Source: Acidobacteriota bacterium
GTDB lineage: Bacteria > Acidobacteriota > Vicinamibacteria > Vicinamibacterales > SCN-69-37
DNA length: 64,000 bases
Assembly (NCBI GenBank): GCA_947467605.1
Contig: CANIII010000002.1
Location: 62,001-126,000, forward strand
Reading direction: 5' to 3'
A model generated the notes under the pieces. That model saw nothing but the letters and a program-made list of their open reading frames with translations. It searched no databases and had not been told where the DNA came from. A program made the position numbers and the translations under genes. Shown here piece by piece: positions 43,438 to 51,197 of this stretch; within the stretch, counting starts at the first letter, position 1; each line of letters starts with the position of its first letter.

Positions 43438-45197
43438 CCAAATATAACGGTCGTGGCGTCGCGCCCGGCGTCGCGCTGGGCCGCGCCGTCGTGGCCGCGC
43501 GTGATGCGCGTGACGTCCGCTATCGGCTCGCGGCGAGTGGCGTGGATCGGGAGCGCCATCGATTGCGATCGGCGCGGAACCGCACGCGGCAGCAGCTTGA
43601 GGAAATCTCTTCGCGCGTCTCGCGCACAGTCGGGGCCGCACAGGCCTCGATCTTTGCCGCGCAGTTGCTGATGCTCGACGACCCGTTGTTGGTCTCGCGT
43701 GCGGATGCGTTGATCCGGAGCGAACGTATCAACGCGGACTGGGCGCTGCAACGCGCGATTCAGGAATTGCACGATGTCTTCGCGCGCGAAGGGGACGCCT
43801 GGCTCTCGGAGCGCGTCGGCGACCTCGCCGATGTCAGCGGCCGTCTTCAGCGCAATCTTCGCCCCGACCTCGATCCACTCGTTGACCTCATTCACGAACT
43901 CGAGCCGCCCGTGATCGTCGTCGCGCGCGAGCTCCCGGCGTCTGTGGCGGCGCAGCTCGACTGGACGCGCGTGCGCGGCCTCGTGTGCGAGGTGGGCAGC
44001 CCCACACATCACACCGTGATTCTGGCCAAGTCGCTCGGTGTCCCGGTGGTGATCGGACTCAGCGGCGCGTCGCAGGCCATCACGCCTGGGCAGATGCTGG
44101 CGATCGACGGCACGTCGGGTGAAGTGCTGGTGGAACCGACCGATGAGGCGCAGGATCGGTGGCGGCAGCGTGGTGAACTGGCGCGTGCCGCACTCGCGGC
44201 GTTTGATGACCTGCGCGGCAAGGTCGCCGTCACTGCGGACGGTGAGCGCGTCATCCTCGAGGCCAATCTCGAAATCGCGGATGAGATCGCGCGCGTGATC
44301 GACGCCGGTGCCGAGGGCATCGGTCTCTATCGTTCAGAGTTTCTGCTCGACGCGGGCCACCCAGACGCCGCAGCGGAGGATGCACAGGCCGCGGTCTATC
44401 GCGGCCTCTTGTCGTCGATGGCGCCGCTGCCCGTCACGATTCGCACATTCGACGCGGGCGAGGAGCGCGGCACCGGCGCGTGGCGTACCGGCGGGCATCG
44501 TGATCGATTCGGTCTACGGGGGATTCGTGCCGGTCTGCAGCACGACGAGCGGTTTCGCGTGCAGGTCCGTGCACTGATTCGCGCGTCGACGAGTGGCTCG
44601 CTGCGAATCCTGCTGCCGTTTGTGACGTCAGCGGATGAGATGCGCGAGGCCCGACGGACGATCGTGGAGATCGCACGCGAAGCCGGTCTCTCCGACCTCC
44701 TCGCCGGACTCCCGATCGGCGCAATGATCGAGGTCCCGGCCGCCGCGCTGACCGCGGACGCCCTCGCCCATGACGCCGACTTTCTCAGCGTGGGAACCAA
44801 CGATCTGATCCAGTACACTTTGGCAGTGGACCGAACGGACGAGCGTCTGGCCGGCCACTACGAGCCGATGGCGCCGGCTGTCTTGCGACTACTGCGGCTC
44901 GTGGCAGTGGGTGCGCGCGCGGAGCAGCGGCCGCTCTCGGTCTGTGGTGAGATGGCCGCCGATCCGCTGCTCGTGGTATTGCTGGTGGGGCTCGGCTTTC
45001 GGCAGTTCAGCATGACGCCGTCGTCGATCCCGGTGATCAAACGCGCGCTGTTGACGATCGACAGCCGCGAGGCGCGTTTGCTGGCGCGCCGGGCCGTGCG
45101 GGCGTCGTCTGCGCAGGCCGTGAATGAATTATTGATTCCCGTGGCGGACGCGATGCACGCCCACGCCACGGGCGCGAGGGGACGGAAGAATGAGTGA
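43434..45197 (+). CDS. ptsI: PTS Enzyme I (PEP-protein phosphotransferase)
   Basis: The 587-residue enzyme transfers phosphate from PEP to HPr. The HPr-binding and phosphohistidine domain contains the active-site His193 in 'EVGSPTHHTVILAKSLGVPV'. The PEP-binding TIM barrel has 'IGLYRSEFLLDAGHPDA', 'ILLPFVTSADEMREARRTI', 'GAMIEVPAAALTADALAHD' and 'FLSVGTNDLIQYTLAVDRTD'. The active-site Cys region reads 'PLSVCGEMAADP'. The length and order match standard Enzyme I. It overlaps ptsH by 4 bases and the cupin gene by 8. Confidence 0.96.
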   Translation: MTKYNGRGVAPGVALGRAVVAARDARDVRYRLAASGVDRERHRLRSARNRTRQQLEEISSRVSRTVGAAQASIFAAQLLMLDDPLLVSRADALIRSERINADWALQRAIQELHDVFAREGDAWLSERVGDLADVSGRLQRNLRPDLDPLVDLIHELEPPVIVVARELPASVAAQLDWTRVRGLVCEVGSPTHHTVILAKSLGVPVVIGLSGASQAITPGQMLAIDGTSGEVLVEPTDEAQDRWRQRGELARAALAAFDDLRGKVAVTADGERVILEANLEIADEIARVIDAGAEGIGLYRSEFLLDAGHPDAAAEDAQAAVYRGLLSSMAPLPVTIRTFDAGEERGTGAWRTGGHRDRFGLRGIRAGLQHDERFRVQVRALIRASTSGSLRILLPFVTSADEMREARRTIVEIAREAGLSDLLAGLPIGAMIEVPAAALTADALAHDADFLSVGTNDLIQYTLAVDRTDERLAGHYEPMAPAVLRLLRLVAVGARAEQRPLSVCGEMAADPLLVVLLVGLGFRQFSMTPSSIPVIKRALLTIDSREARLLARRAVRASSAQAVNELLIPVADAMHAHATGARGRKNE

Positions 45198-45540
45198 CGT
45201 GACGCGAGTGGAGAAGCCCTGGGGCTACGAAATTCACTGGGCCAAGACGGACCGCTACGTGGGCAAGGTGATCCACATCAACAAGGGCCACGCCCTGAGC
45301 CTGCAGTACCACAACCAGAAGGACGAAGTGATCCACGTCTGGTCGGGCAAGATCCTGTTTGAGATCGACGTGAATGGGAAACTCGAAGGCCGCGAGATGC
45401 TGCCCGGCGAGTCTGTCCACGTCACGCCGCCAACGATCCATCGCATGACGGCGATTGAAGACTCCGACATCCTCGAAGCGTCCACGCCGGAACTCCACGA
45501 CGTCGTGCGGCTCGAAGACAGATACGGACGCAAGACGTAG
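45190..45540 (+). CDS. Cupin-domain protein (mannose-6-phosphate isomerase C-terminal-like)
   Basis: The 116-residue single-domain cupin begins 'VTRVEKPWGYEIHWAKTDRY' and contains the two cupin motifs, 'SLQYHNQKDEVIHVWSGKI' and 'PGESVHVTPPTIHRMTA', with metal-binding His/Glu. It resembles the C-terminal domain of mannose-1-phosphate guanylyltransferase/isomerase type II proteins. Its position at the end of the PTS gene train (8-base overlap with ptsI) suggests sugar-phosphate binding or isomerisation; the actual substrate is unknown. Confidence 0.85.
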   Translation: MSDVTRVEKPWGYEIHWAKTDRYVGKVIHINKGHALSLQYHNQKDEVIHVWSGKILFEIDVNGKLEGREMLPGESVHVTPPTIHRMTAIEDSDILEASTPELHDVVRLEDRYGRKT

Positions 45541-45558
45541 GGGCGCGTAGAAACACGT

Positions 45559-45586
45559 AGGGCGGCGTGATCTTGAACGCCGCCCT
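45559..45586. repeat. Perfect 10-bp stem hairpin after the cupin gene
   Basis: AGGGCGGCGT (45559-45568) and ACGCCGCCCT (45577-45586) form a perfect stem with an 8-base loop. There is no T-tract on either side. It lies in the 110-base convergent gap between the PTS train and ssb and may act as a bidirectional stop or as an RNA-stabilising hairpin. Confidence 0.6.
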
Positions 45587-45608
45587 CCGTGATGACTGGT
45601 TTGTGGAG

Positions 45609-45630
45609 CCGCCGGCCTTGAGGCCGGCGG
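45609..45630. repeat. Perfect 10-bp palindrome, REP-like
   Basis: CCGCCGGCCT (45609-45618) and AGGCCGGCGG (45621-45630) are exact reverse complements around TG. Extreme GC content, no T-tract and an extragenic position resemble REP elements. It is 22 bases beyond the first hairpin. Confidence 0.55.
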
Positions 45631-45650
45631 GATTGAGGGAGCACGCCCTC

Positions 45651-46142
45651 CTAGAACGGAATGTCGTCGTCGTTCGGCGTGTCGACCGGAGAGAAGTCGT
45701 CGGGGCCACCCATATCGGCTGGGCCGGACGATCCGCCGTATGCGGGACGGCTGCTCTGCGGACGGGCGCCGCCACCCCCACCCATTGCGCCACCGCCGCC
45801 GGCGGCACCGCCACCTCCGCCGAGCAGCACGACGCGATCAGCGCGGACTTCAGTGGTGTAGCGGTCCTTGCCTTCCTTGTCGGTCCACTTGCGCGTCTGC
45901 AGTTTGCCTTCGACGTAGATCTGCTTGCCCTTCACGAGATACGTGTGGATCGCTTCGGCGGTCTTCCCCCAGACGACGATGTTGTGCCACTGGGTGTCTT
46001 CCTTCTTGTTGCCTTCGCGATCATTGAACCGCTCGGTCGTCGCCATCGAGAAGGACGCCACCGGCGTGCCTCCCGACGTGAACCGCAGTTCCGCGTCCTT
46101 GCCCAAGTTTCCGATCAGAATGGCCTTATTTACGCTACCCAT
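45651..46142 (-). CDS. ssb: Single-stranded DNA-binding protein
   Basis: The 163-residue protein has an OB fold ('NKAILIGNLGKDAELRFTSG', 'TQWHNIVVWGKTAEAIHTYL', 'IYVEGKLQTRKWTDKEGKD'), a Gly-rich flexible linker and the acidic tip DDDIPF that recruits partners such as RecJ, RecG and the polymerase clamp loader. The tip is identical to that of E. coli SSB. AGGAG lies 8-9 bases before the ATG. The gene is downstream of cpoB on the opposite side of a 67-base gap, and may be separately expressed. Confidence 0.96.
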   Translation of the reverse strand: MGSVNKAILIGNLGKDAELRFTSGGTPVASFSMATTERFNDREGNKKEDTQWHNIVVWGKTAEAIHTYLVKGKQIYVEGKLQTRKWTDKEGKDRYTTEVRADRVVLLGGGGGAAGGGGAMGGGGGARPQSSRPAYGGSSGPADMGGPDDFSPVDTPNDDDIPF

Positions 46143-46209
46143 CGTCGTGTGTCTCCTTGCTGGTCTATGCCCGGCGTATGTGGTTGTGGGTCGTTCAATT
46201 GTGCAGGTG

Positions 46210-47076
46210 CTATTTAATACCGTCGAGCTGGGCTTTGGCCAGCGGCGCGAGGTTGTTGTCGGGAAAATTCTTGATCACATACTGAAAGTCGGCTCGGGCC
46301 TGATCTTTGTTGGAGATTTGAAGATACGCCATGCCACGTTTGTAGTACGCGTCTGGCTCCCAGAGGCTCTTCTTGTAGTTATCAATCACTTCTCGATACG
46401 CCTGCACGGCCTGCGGATACTTGCCCTGGTTGTAGTACGACTCGCCGATGTAGAACTGCGCCTGAAACGCGTTGGGTGAGTTCGGGAACGTGCGGAGGCA
46501 CGCCTGAAATCCCTGAATCGCAAGATCGTAGCGCGAGCTCGCATAGTCACCGAAGGCCTGGTCGTACATGACCTTGGGCGACTGCGCTGCGGCCTCGTTG
46601 ATTGGCGCAGAGGACGTCGGCGGCGTGGTTGCCCCGGTGCCGGAATCGGTCGCCGGTGCGCCGGACGCAGCGGAGGTGTTCATGGACGCAACGGCCTGCA
46701 CGACGCTCGTCTGCAAGGCCTGCACGGTCGCGCGCATGGCTTCGAGCTCGTGCGCCACAGTGGAAATACGCACCGTCGCGTCGTCGCCCTTTTCGGCGAG
46801 GATGCGGAGCCGATCCGTGATGGCGTCGGTCAGCAGCTTCTGATCCGCAAAGGCTTTGCTCGCCTTCCCGGCTTGCTCTTCCTGCTTCGCGATGATGGTT
46901 TTCAGCGTCTCGGCGAGGGCGTTCAATGCGAGGCGCTGCTGCTGCGACTGTTCCTGCAGCATGCGCAGGTCAGCGAACATCTGCTGCTCGACCTTGTTTT
47001 GTGCGAACGCCGCCACTGGAGCGGCGAGGACGAGAGCGAGCGTCAGTGTGGGCAGGGTAGCGCGCATATCGAGCAT
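46210..47076 (-). CDS. cpoB: Tol-Pal system protein CpoB/YbgF
   Basis: The 288-residue periplasmic protein has a signal peptide (MLDMRATLPTLTLALVLAA, cleavage near AFA). An N-terminal coiled coil follows ('RMLQEQSQQQRLALNALAE'-type heptads, about residues 30-125), then a Pro/Thr/Ala-rich linker and a C-terminal TPR domain ('MYDQAFGDYASSRYDLAIQG', 'YYNQGKYPQAVQAYREVIDN'). CpoB links outer-membrane constriction by Tol-Pal to septal peptidoglycan synthesis. It is the last gene of the tol operon, one base after pal. Confidence 0.9.
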   Translation of the reverse strand: MLDMRATLPTLTLALVLAAPVAAFAQNKVEQQMFADLRMLQEQSQQQRLALNALAETLKTIIAKQEEQAGKASKAFADQKLLTDAITDRLRILAEKGDDATVRISTVAHELEAMRATVQALQTSVVQAVASMNTSAASGAPATDSGTGATTPPTSSAPINEAAAQSPKVMYDQAFGDYASSRYDLAIQGFQACLRTFPNSPNAFQAQFYIGESYYNQGKYPQAVQAYREVIDNYKKSLWEPDAYYKRGMAYLQISNKDQARADFQYVIKNFPDNNLAPLAKAQLDGIK

Positions 47077-47077
47077 C

Positions 47078-47677
47078 CTATTGCTTGGCGGTAATCACGA
47101 AATGCGCACGACGGTTCTTCTCGAACGCGGCGTCATTGTGGCCTGGATCAAACGGGAATTCCTTGCCGTAGCTGACCGTCTTGATGCGATCGGCGGCGAT
47201 GCCGAGGACGACCAGAGCATTCTTCGCGGAAAGTGCACGACGCTCACCAAGCGCAAGGTTGTACTCGGCGGTGCCGCGCTCGTCTGAATGGCCTTCGATG
47301 GTGATCGTGATCTTGTCGTATTTCTTCATCAACTGCGCGTTGGCCACCACGACTGCCTGCCCGGCGGCATCTACATCATCGCTGTCGTACGCGAAGTAGA
47401 TGGGCTTGAGGAACTGTTCCTTATTGAGCGTGTCGATGTCTTTCGCCGTGATGTCGTCGGCGGCCAGCGGCTGCAACGGGACGGGCGGCGGTTCGCTTGG
47501 CGGGGGCGGGTTCGGTGGACGCGGCGTTGTCGGCGGCGGCGCGACCGGTGTCGGGTCAGTGACGACCGTCGGCGGTGGCGTCGGCGTGGCGACCGGTGGC
47601 TTCTTGCCGCCGCACGCGAAGGACGCAGTCGTCAAGGCAGTGACGAACAACACAGAGGCGAATCGGCTTCTCGACAT
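47078..47677 (-). CDS. pal: Peptidoglycan-associated lipoprotein Pal
   Basis: The product (about 199 residues) has a lipoprotein signal peptide with lipobox Cys ('FVTALTTASFACGGKKPP'), a Pro-rich linker (about residues 25-70) and an OmpA-like peptidoglycan-binding domain ('IYFAYDSDDVDAAGQAVV', 'ITIEGHSDERGTAEYNLALG', 'GKEFPFDPGHNDAAFEKNRR'). Pal anchors the outer membrane to the cell wall and interacts with TolB. I prefer the ATG at 47677 because AAGGA stands 7 bases upstream; in-frame ATGs at 47680 and 47698 are alternatives. Confidence 0.93.
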   Translation of the reverse strand: MSRSRFASVLFVTALTTASFACGGKKPPVATPTPPPTVVTDPTPVAPPPTTPRPPNPPPPSEPPPVPLQPLAADDITAKDIDTLNKEQFLKPIYFAYDSDDVDAAGQAVVVANAQLMKKYDKITITIEGHSDERGTAEYNLALGERRALSAKNALVVLGIAADRIKTVSYGKEFPFDPGHNDAAFEKNRRAHFVITAKQ

Positions 47678-47703
47678 CATCGGGTCCTTGATAAGCATAG
47701 CGT

Positions 47704-49119
47704 CTACTTGAGGAATCCAGACCAGTTTGGAAAGCTATTCGCGCCTTCTTTGGTGAGCTGGCGCACGTTCTTACCGTCAATGTCCACGACGGCAAGCTGT
47801 GATTTGCCGAAACGGGAGGAGAAGAACAAGACGTGGCGTCCATTGGGCGCGAAACTCGGACTCTCGTTCGTGCCCTCTCCGTTTGTGAGCCGTCGCCGCT
47901 CGTGAGTGCTCATGTCGAAGAGTTCGATGTCATGTCCGGCCGGACTCGTTTGTGTCGAGTACGCGAGCAGAAGGCCTCTCTGGCCTGGCGCGAACGTGGG
48001 ACGGTCGCAGTACGAGCACTGATTGTCGACGGCCTGAACCTGCCCGCCATCCGGACTCATGGTGTAGATCCGCAGGCTGCCGGAGCGATTCGACGTGAAC
48101 GCAATCAAATTGCCAGACGGGGACCACGTGGGAGCGCCATCGTTCGCCGGATTATTGGTGAGCCGACGCTCGTCGGTGCCGTCACGATTGACAACGTAGA
48201 TGTCCATAGCCTGGCCATCGCGGGTAGATCCGTAGGCGATCTTGGTGCCGTCCGGCGAGATGCGCGGCAGGTAGTTCTGCACGCGATCCGTGCCATGGGT
48301 CGGATTGGTCGGGCGGCCCACTTGTCCAAAGACGTTTTGCAGGACGATGTCCGGGAACCCGGTCTGATACGACATGTACGCCACACACTGACCATCCGGA
48401 CACCAGGCCGGCGAGATGTTGAGCGACCTGTTCGCGGTCACCTTCAGCTGGTTCGCGCCGTCGTAGTCCATGATGTAGATCTCTTTGGCGCTGCGTTCTT
48501 CGACCGTCTTGCCGACCCGTTCACCGTCACGTGTGGAGGAGAACACGATCTTCGTCCGCGCCACGCCGTCCACGCCGCGGATGGTCTTGTGCATCTCGTC
48601 GGAGAAGGTGTGCGCGATCTTGCGCAGATTGCGCGCCGTGCCCGAGAACGCCGCGGCATAGGCTTGGCGCCGATCCTTGACATACATCACACGGAGTTCC
48701 ACGTCGAACTGACCGGCGGCGCCGGCCTTCACCGTGCCGAGCGCGATGTATTCCGCGCCGCGCAACGCCCACGCGTCAAACGGCAGACCTTCAACGGTCT
48801 GCGATGAGGGGATCCCCGCATAGTTCGCGGCCGGCATCACATCGAACTCGCGCTCGAACTTCAGATCCGCCGTCATTACCTCGGTCACGGTCTTCGAGGC
48901 GTCTTGCGTCGCTTGATCTGCGGTGAGGACGACCATTGGCGGGACCGCGATGTGTGGTGGTAGACCGGGTCGCCCAATCATCGTGACTTCGATCGACTGG
49001 CCTTGGGCTTGAGGCAGCGCGTAGGTGTCAGCTGCAGACAGCGCAGTCGACGGGGCAGCAGAGAGCCAGGTCGCTGTGGCCGCGGCAGCGATGATGGAGA
49101 AAGTCAGCAGTCGTCTCAT
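47704..49119 (-). CDS. tolB: Tol-Pal system beta-propeller protein TolB
   Basis: The 471-residue periplasmic protein has a signal peptide, an N-terminal TolB domain ('GTVKAGAAGQFDVELRVMYV', 'IAHTFSDEMHKTIRGVDGVA') and a six-bladed propeller of WD40-like TolB repeats ('IAYGSTRDGQAMDIYVVNRD', 'APTWSPSGNLIAFTSNRSGS', 'SPSFAPNGRHVLFFSSRFG'). It binds Pal and TolA during outer-membrane invagination. Its start overlaps the preceding tolA-like gene (ATGA). Confidence 0.95.
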   Translation of the reverse strand: MRRLLTFSIIAAAATATWLSAAPSTALSAADTYALPQAQGQSIEVTMIGRPGLPPHIAVPPMVVLTADQATQDASKTVTEVMTADLKFEREFDVMPAANYAGIPSSQTVEGLPFDAWALRGAEYIALGTVKAGAAGQFDVELRVMYVKDRRQAYAAAFSGTARNLRKIAHTFSDEMHKTIRGVDGVARTKIVFSSTRDGERVGKTVEERSAKEIYIMDYDGANQLKVTANRSLNISPAWCPDGQCVAYMSYQTGFPDIVLQNVFGQVGRPTNPTHGTDRVQNYLPRISPDGTKIAYGSTRDGQAMDIYVVNRDGTDERRLTNNPANDGAPTWSPSGNLIAFTSNRSGSLRIYTMSPDGGQVQAVDNQCSYCDRPTFAPGQRGLLLAYSTQTSPAGHDIELFDMSTHERRRLTNGEGTNESPSFAPNGRHVLFFSSRFGKSQLAVVDIDGKNVRQLTKEGANSFPNWSGFLK

Positions 49120-49877
49120 CGGGTGTATCCAAACTTCAAAGTGACTGTTAAGCGGTTCGGTTCGTAGGCCGCGGGAAGTGGCGGCAGTTGTGCGCTTGTG
49201 ACTGCGCGTAACGCGTCGAGATCCAAAATAGAGTAACCGCTGCGTTTGACTGGAGTGGCGCCGGTGATTCGCCCGTCACGCTCGACGACGAACTCAATCC
49301 ACACTTCGCCGACCGGCCCCAGAGTTTGATTCCAATAGACCCGCTCCTGCATCAACCTGACCCAGTCAGGACAGCAAAAGTTTGAGTCCAGAGATGCGCC
49401 ACCTTGGCCACCGCTTGAGAGCCCAACACCGAGCCCCTTGGCCGTCGTCGCCGCCACGGCGTTGCCGGCTGTCACCTGTGCGCCGGTCACCGGCTTGGCT
49501 GCGGGTGCGGGCGACGGAGTCGCCGTCACTTTGGCCGGCGGTGGCGGCTTCATGTTCGATTTGATGGGTTCGGCAATGGCCGTCGACTTCGGCGTGGTGG
49601 GAACGATGGGGTCGGGATGCGACTTCGGTGGTGCGACTTCTTCGACCTTCTTGCCGCCGAGAGCCGTGAGCCCATTGGGATCGGGACCAATCGCGCCTGC
49701 CCCCAAAGTGATCATCATCGGTTTCTCAGCCGGCTTGGTCGCAAACCAGGTGGAAGGTAAGGCGGCCAACGTGAGCAGGAGGCCAATGTGCACCACGAAC
49801 GACGCCGTCATGGGACGGCTGACGCCGTCCAGTTCCCGGGCTCGGGCCACAAGGATGTCGCTCACACCTTCATGCAT
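49116..49877 (-). CDS. TolA-position protein with a TonB C-terminal domain
   Basis: The 253-residue protein has a short cytoplasmic N-terminus and one membrane helix ('ASFVVHIGLLLTLAALPSTW', about residues 24-43). A Pro/Lys/Ala-rich periplasm-spanning region follows (about 60-160), then a TonB-like C-terminal domain ('GEVWIEFVVERDGRITGATP', 'LDALRAVTSAQLPPLPAAYE', ending 'LKFGYTR'). Its place between tolR and tolB says it does the TolA job, transmitting TolQR energy to TolB-Pal, but the domain is TonB type. A conserved-looking Cys pair occurs in 'SNFCCPDWVRLMQERV'. Confidence 0.88.
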   Translation of the reverse strand: MHEGVSDILVARARELDGVSRPMTASFVVHIGLLLTLAALPSTWFATKPAEKPMMITLGAGAIGPDPNGLTALGGKKVEEVAPPKSHPDPIVPTTPKSTAIAEPIKSNMKPPPPAKVTATPSPAPAAKPVTGAQVTAGNAVAATTAKGLGVGLSSGGQGGASLDSNFCCPDWVRLMQERVYWNQTLGPVGEVWIEFVVERDGRITGATPVKRSGYSILDLDALRAVTSAQLPPLPAAYEPNRLTVTLKFGYTR

Positions 49878-49889
49878 GGAAATGCACCC

Positions 49890-50363
49890 TTACCTATCGG
49901 TCTTTGGTGGCTGGGTCGCCATAGCCACCTGCTCGACACCGCCCAATTTCAGGGCATCGGCCACGCGGATGATGTCGCCGTACGGCACCGCGGCATCACC
50001 GCGGAGAAACACGGTCTTTGTGGACGTGTTGAGCAAGGCCTGACGGACCCGCTCGGGCAGATCCTCGAGCGTCATCGAAGTGGTGCCCAGCTGCACCTTG
50101 CCGTCCTTGCGAAAGGACGTCGCCACGGTGACGTAGATGGGCTCCGCCGAAATCGGCGTGGCCTTTTTCGATTGCGGCAGGTTCACTTCAAATCCCTGCT
50201 GCATCATTGGCGCGGTCACCATGAAGATGACCAGCAGCACGAGCATGACGTCAACGAGCGGAACGACGTTGATCTCGGCGAGGGCAGTCGACACCCGTGG
50301 CCCGCGGCCTCGGCGTCCCATCCGCCCGCCGCCCGAAGAAGCTGAAGTCTCGAGGCGCGGCAT
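49890..50363 (-). CDS. tolR: TolR/ExbD-family proton-channel protein
   Basis: The 157-residue protein has a basic N-terminus, a single membrane helix with the essential proton-carrying Asp ('[20 protein letters not shown]', about residues 32-51), and a periplasmic domain ('[20 protein letters not shown]', '[20 protein letters not shown]'). It forms the stator channel with TolQ. The operon context favours TolR over ExbD. Confidence 0.93.
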   Translation of the reverse strand: MPRLETSASSGGGRMGRRGRGPRVSTALAEINVVPLVDVMLVLLVIFMVTAPMMQQGFEVNLPQSKKATPISAEPIYVTVATSFRKDGKVQLGTTSMTLEDLPERVRQALLNTSTKTVFLRGDAAVPYGDIIRVADALKLGGVEQVAMATQPPKTDR

Positions 50364-50373
50364 CGGCAGCGAC

Positions 50374-51087
50374 CTAGGTGAAGTTCCGCTCCGCGATGTT
50401 CAGGAATTCCATCGCGAAGTCGTCCATGGTCACTGTGAAGGCTTTCACCTTACCGGCGAGTTCGTTGTAGAAATACACGGCCGGGATCGCGGCAAATAAT
50501 CCCATCGCCGTCGCGACCAGCGCTTCGGCGATGCCTGGCGCAACAACGCCGAGACTCGAGGAGCCGGCGCCCGCAATGTTCACGAACGAATTCATGATGC
50601 CGATAACCGTGCCAAACAGGCCGATGTAGGGCGTGATCGAGGCGGTCGTCGCGAGGAACCCGACGCGTTTCTCGAGTCGGGTCACTTCAACGCCGGCCGC
50701 GCGCAACAAGGCACGATCGAGGGCTTCCATGCTCTTGAGCGTTGGACGTGCGGCCGCGGCAGCTGGCTTGGACGGATCAACCGCCGACGTATTGACCCGT
50801 AACTGCGCATTGACCTCTGCGTAGCCAGCCTGAAAGAGGCCAACTAACGGACTCGCCGGGAGGTTGGCACAGACTGCCTGCACTTCAGAGAAGCGGCTGC
50901 TCTTGCGGAACACCTCGAGGAAGGCGGTGGTCTCGGCGAACGCACGCCGGAACTGCGCGTACTTCGAAACGATCACGCCCCACGAGATGGCGGAGAACAC
51001 GAGAAGGATCGCCAGCACCGCTTTGGCGAGCGGCGTGGCACTGAGGATCAGATGAACGAGGTCAGGCGAACCAGTCGGAGTGTCCAA
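50374..51087 (-). CDS. tolQ: TolQ/ExbB/MotA-family proton-channel protein
   Basis: The 237-residue protein has three membrane helices: '[20 protein letters not shown]' near residue 20, and '[20 protein letters not shown]' and '[19 protein letters not shown]' in the C-terminal half. These carry the Thr and Gly residues that line the TolQ channel. It is the first gene of the tolQ-tolR-tolA-tolB-pal-cpoB operon. A weak promoter candidate (TTGGTC, 18 bases, TACTCT) can be read on the minus strand at 51169-51140. Confidence 0.93.
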   Translation of the reverse strand: MDTPTGSPDLVHLILSATPLAKAVLAILLVFSAISWGVIVSKYAQFRRAFAETTAFLEVFRKSSRFSEVQAVCANLPASPLVGLFQAGYAEVNAQLRVNTSAVDPSKPAAAAARPTLKSMEALDRALLRAAGVEVTRLEKRVGFLATTASITPYIGLFGTVIGIMNSFVNIAGAGSSSLGVVAPGIAEALVATAMGLFAAIPAVYFYNELAGKVKAFTVTMDDFAMEFLNIAERNFT

Positions 51088-51197
51088 AATTCATCGTTTA
51101 TCGAAAGGGCGCCGCCGGGAAACAGCGCAACTGCCTTGAAGAGTAGCACCCGACAGGGACCCCGACCAAATATTGATACGATGCGTCGTCAACCTTC

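Noticed and set aside
51088-51197. LexA/SOS box upstream of recN
   Set aside because: No CTG-n10-CAG or GAAC-n4-GTTC type dyad is evident in the gap, although the LexA motif of this phylum is not known to me.
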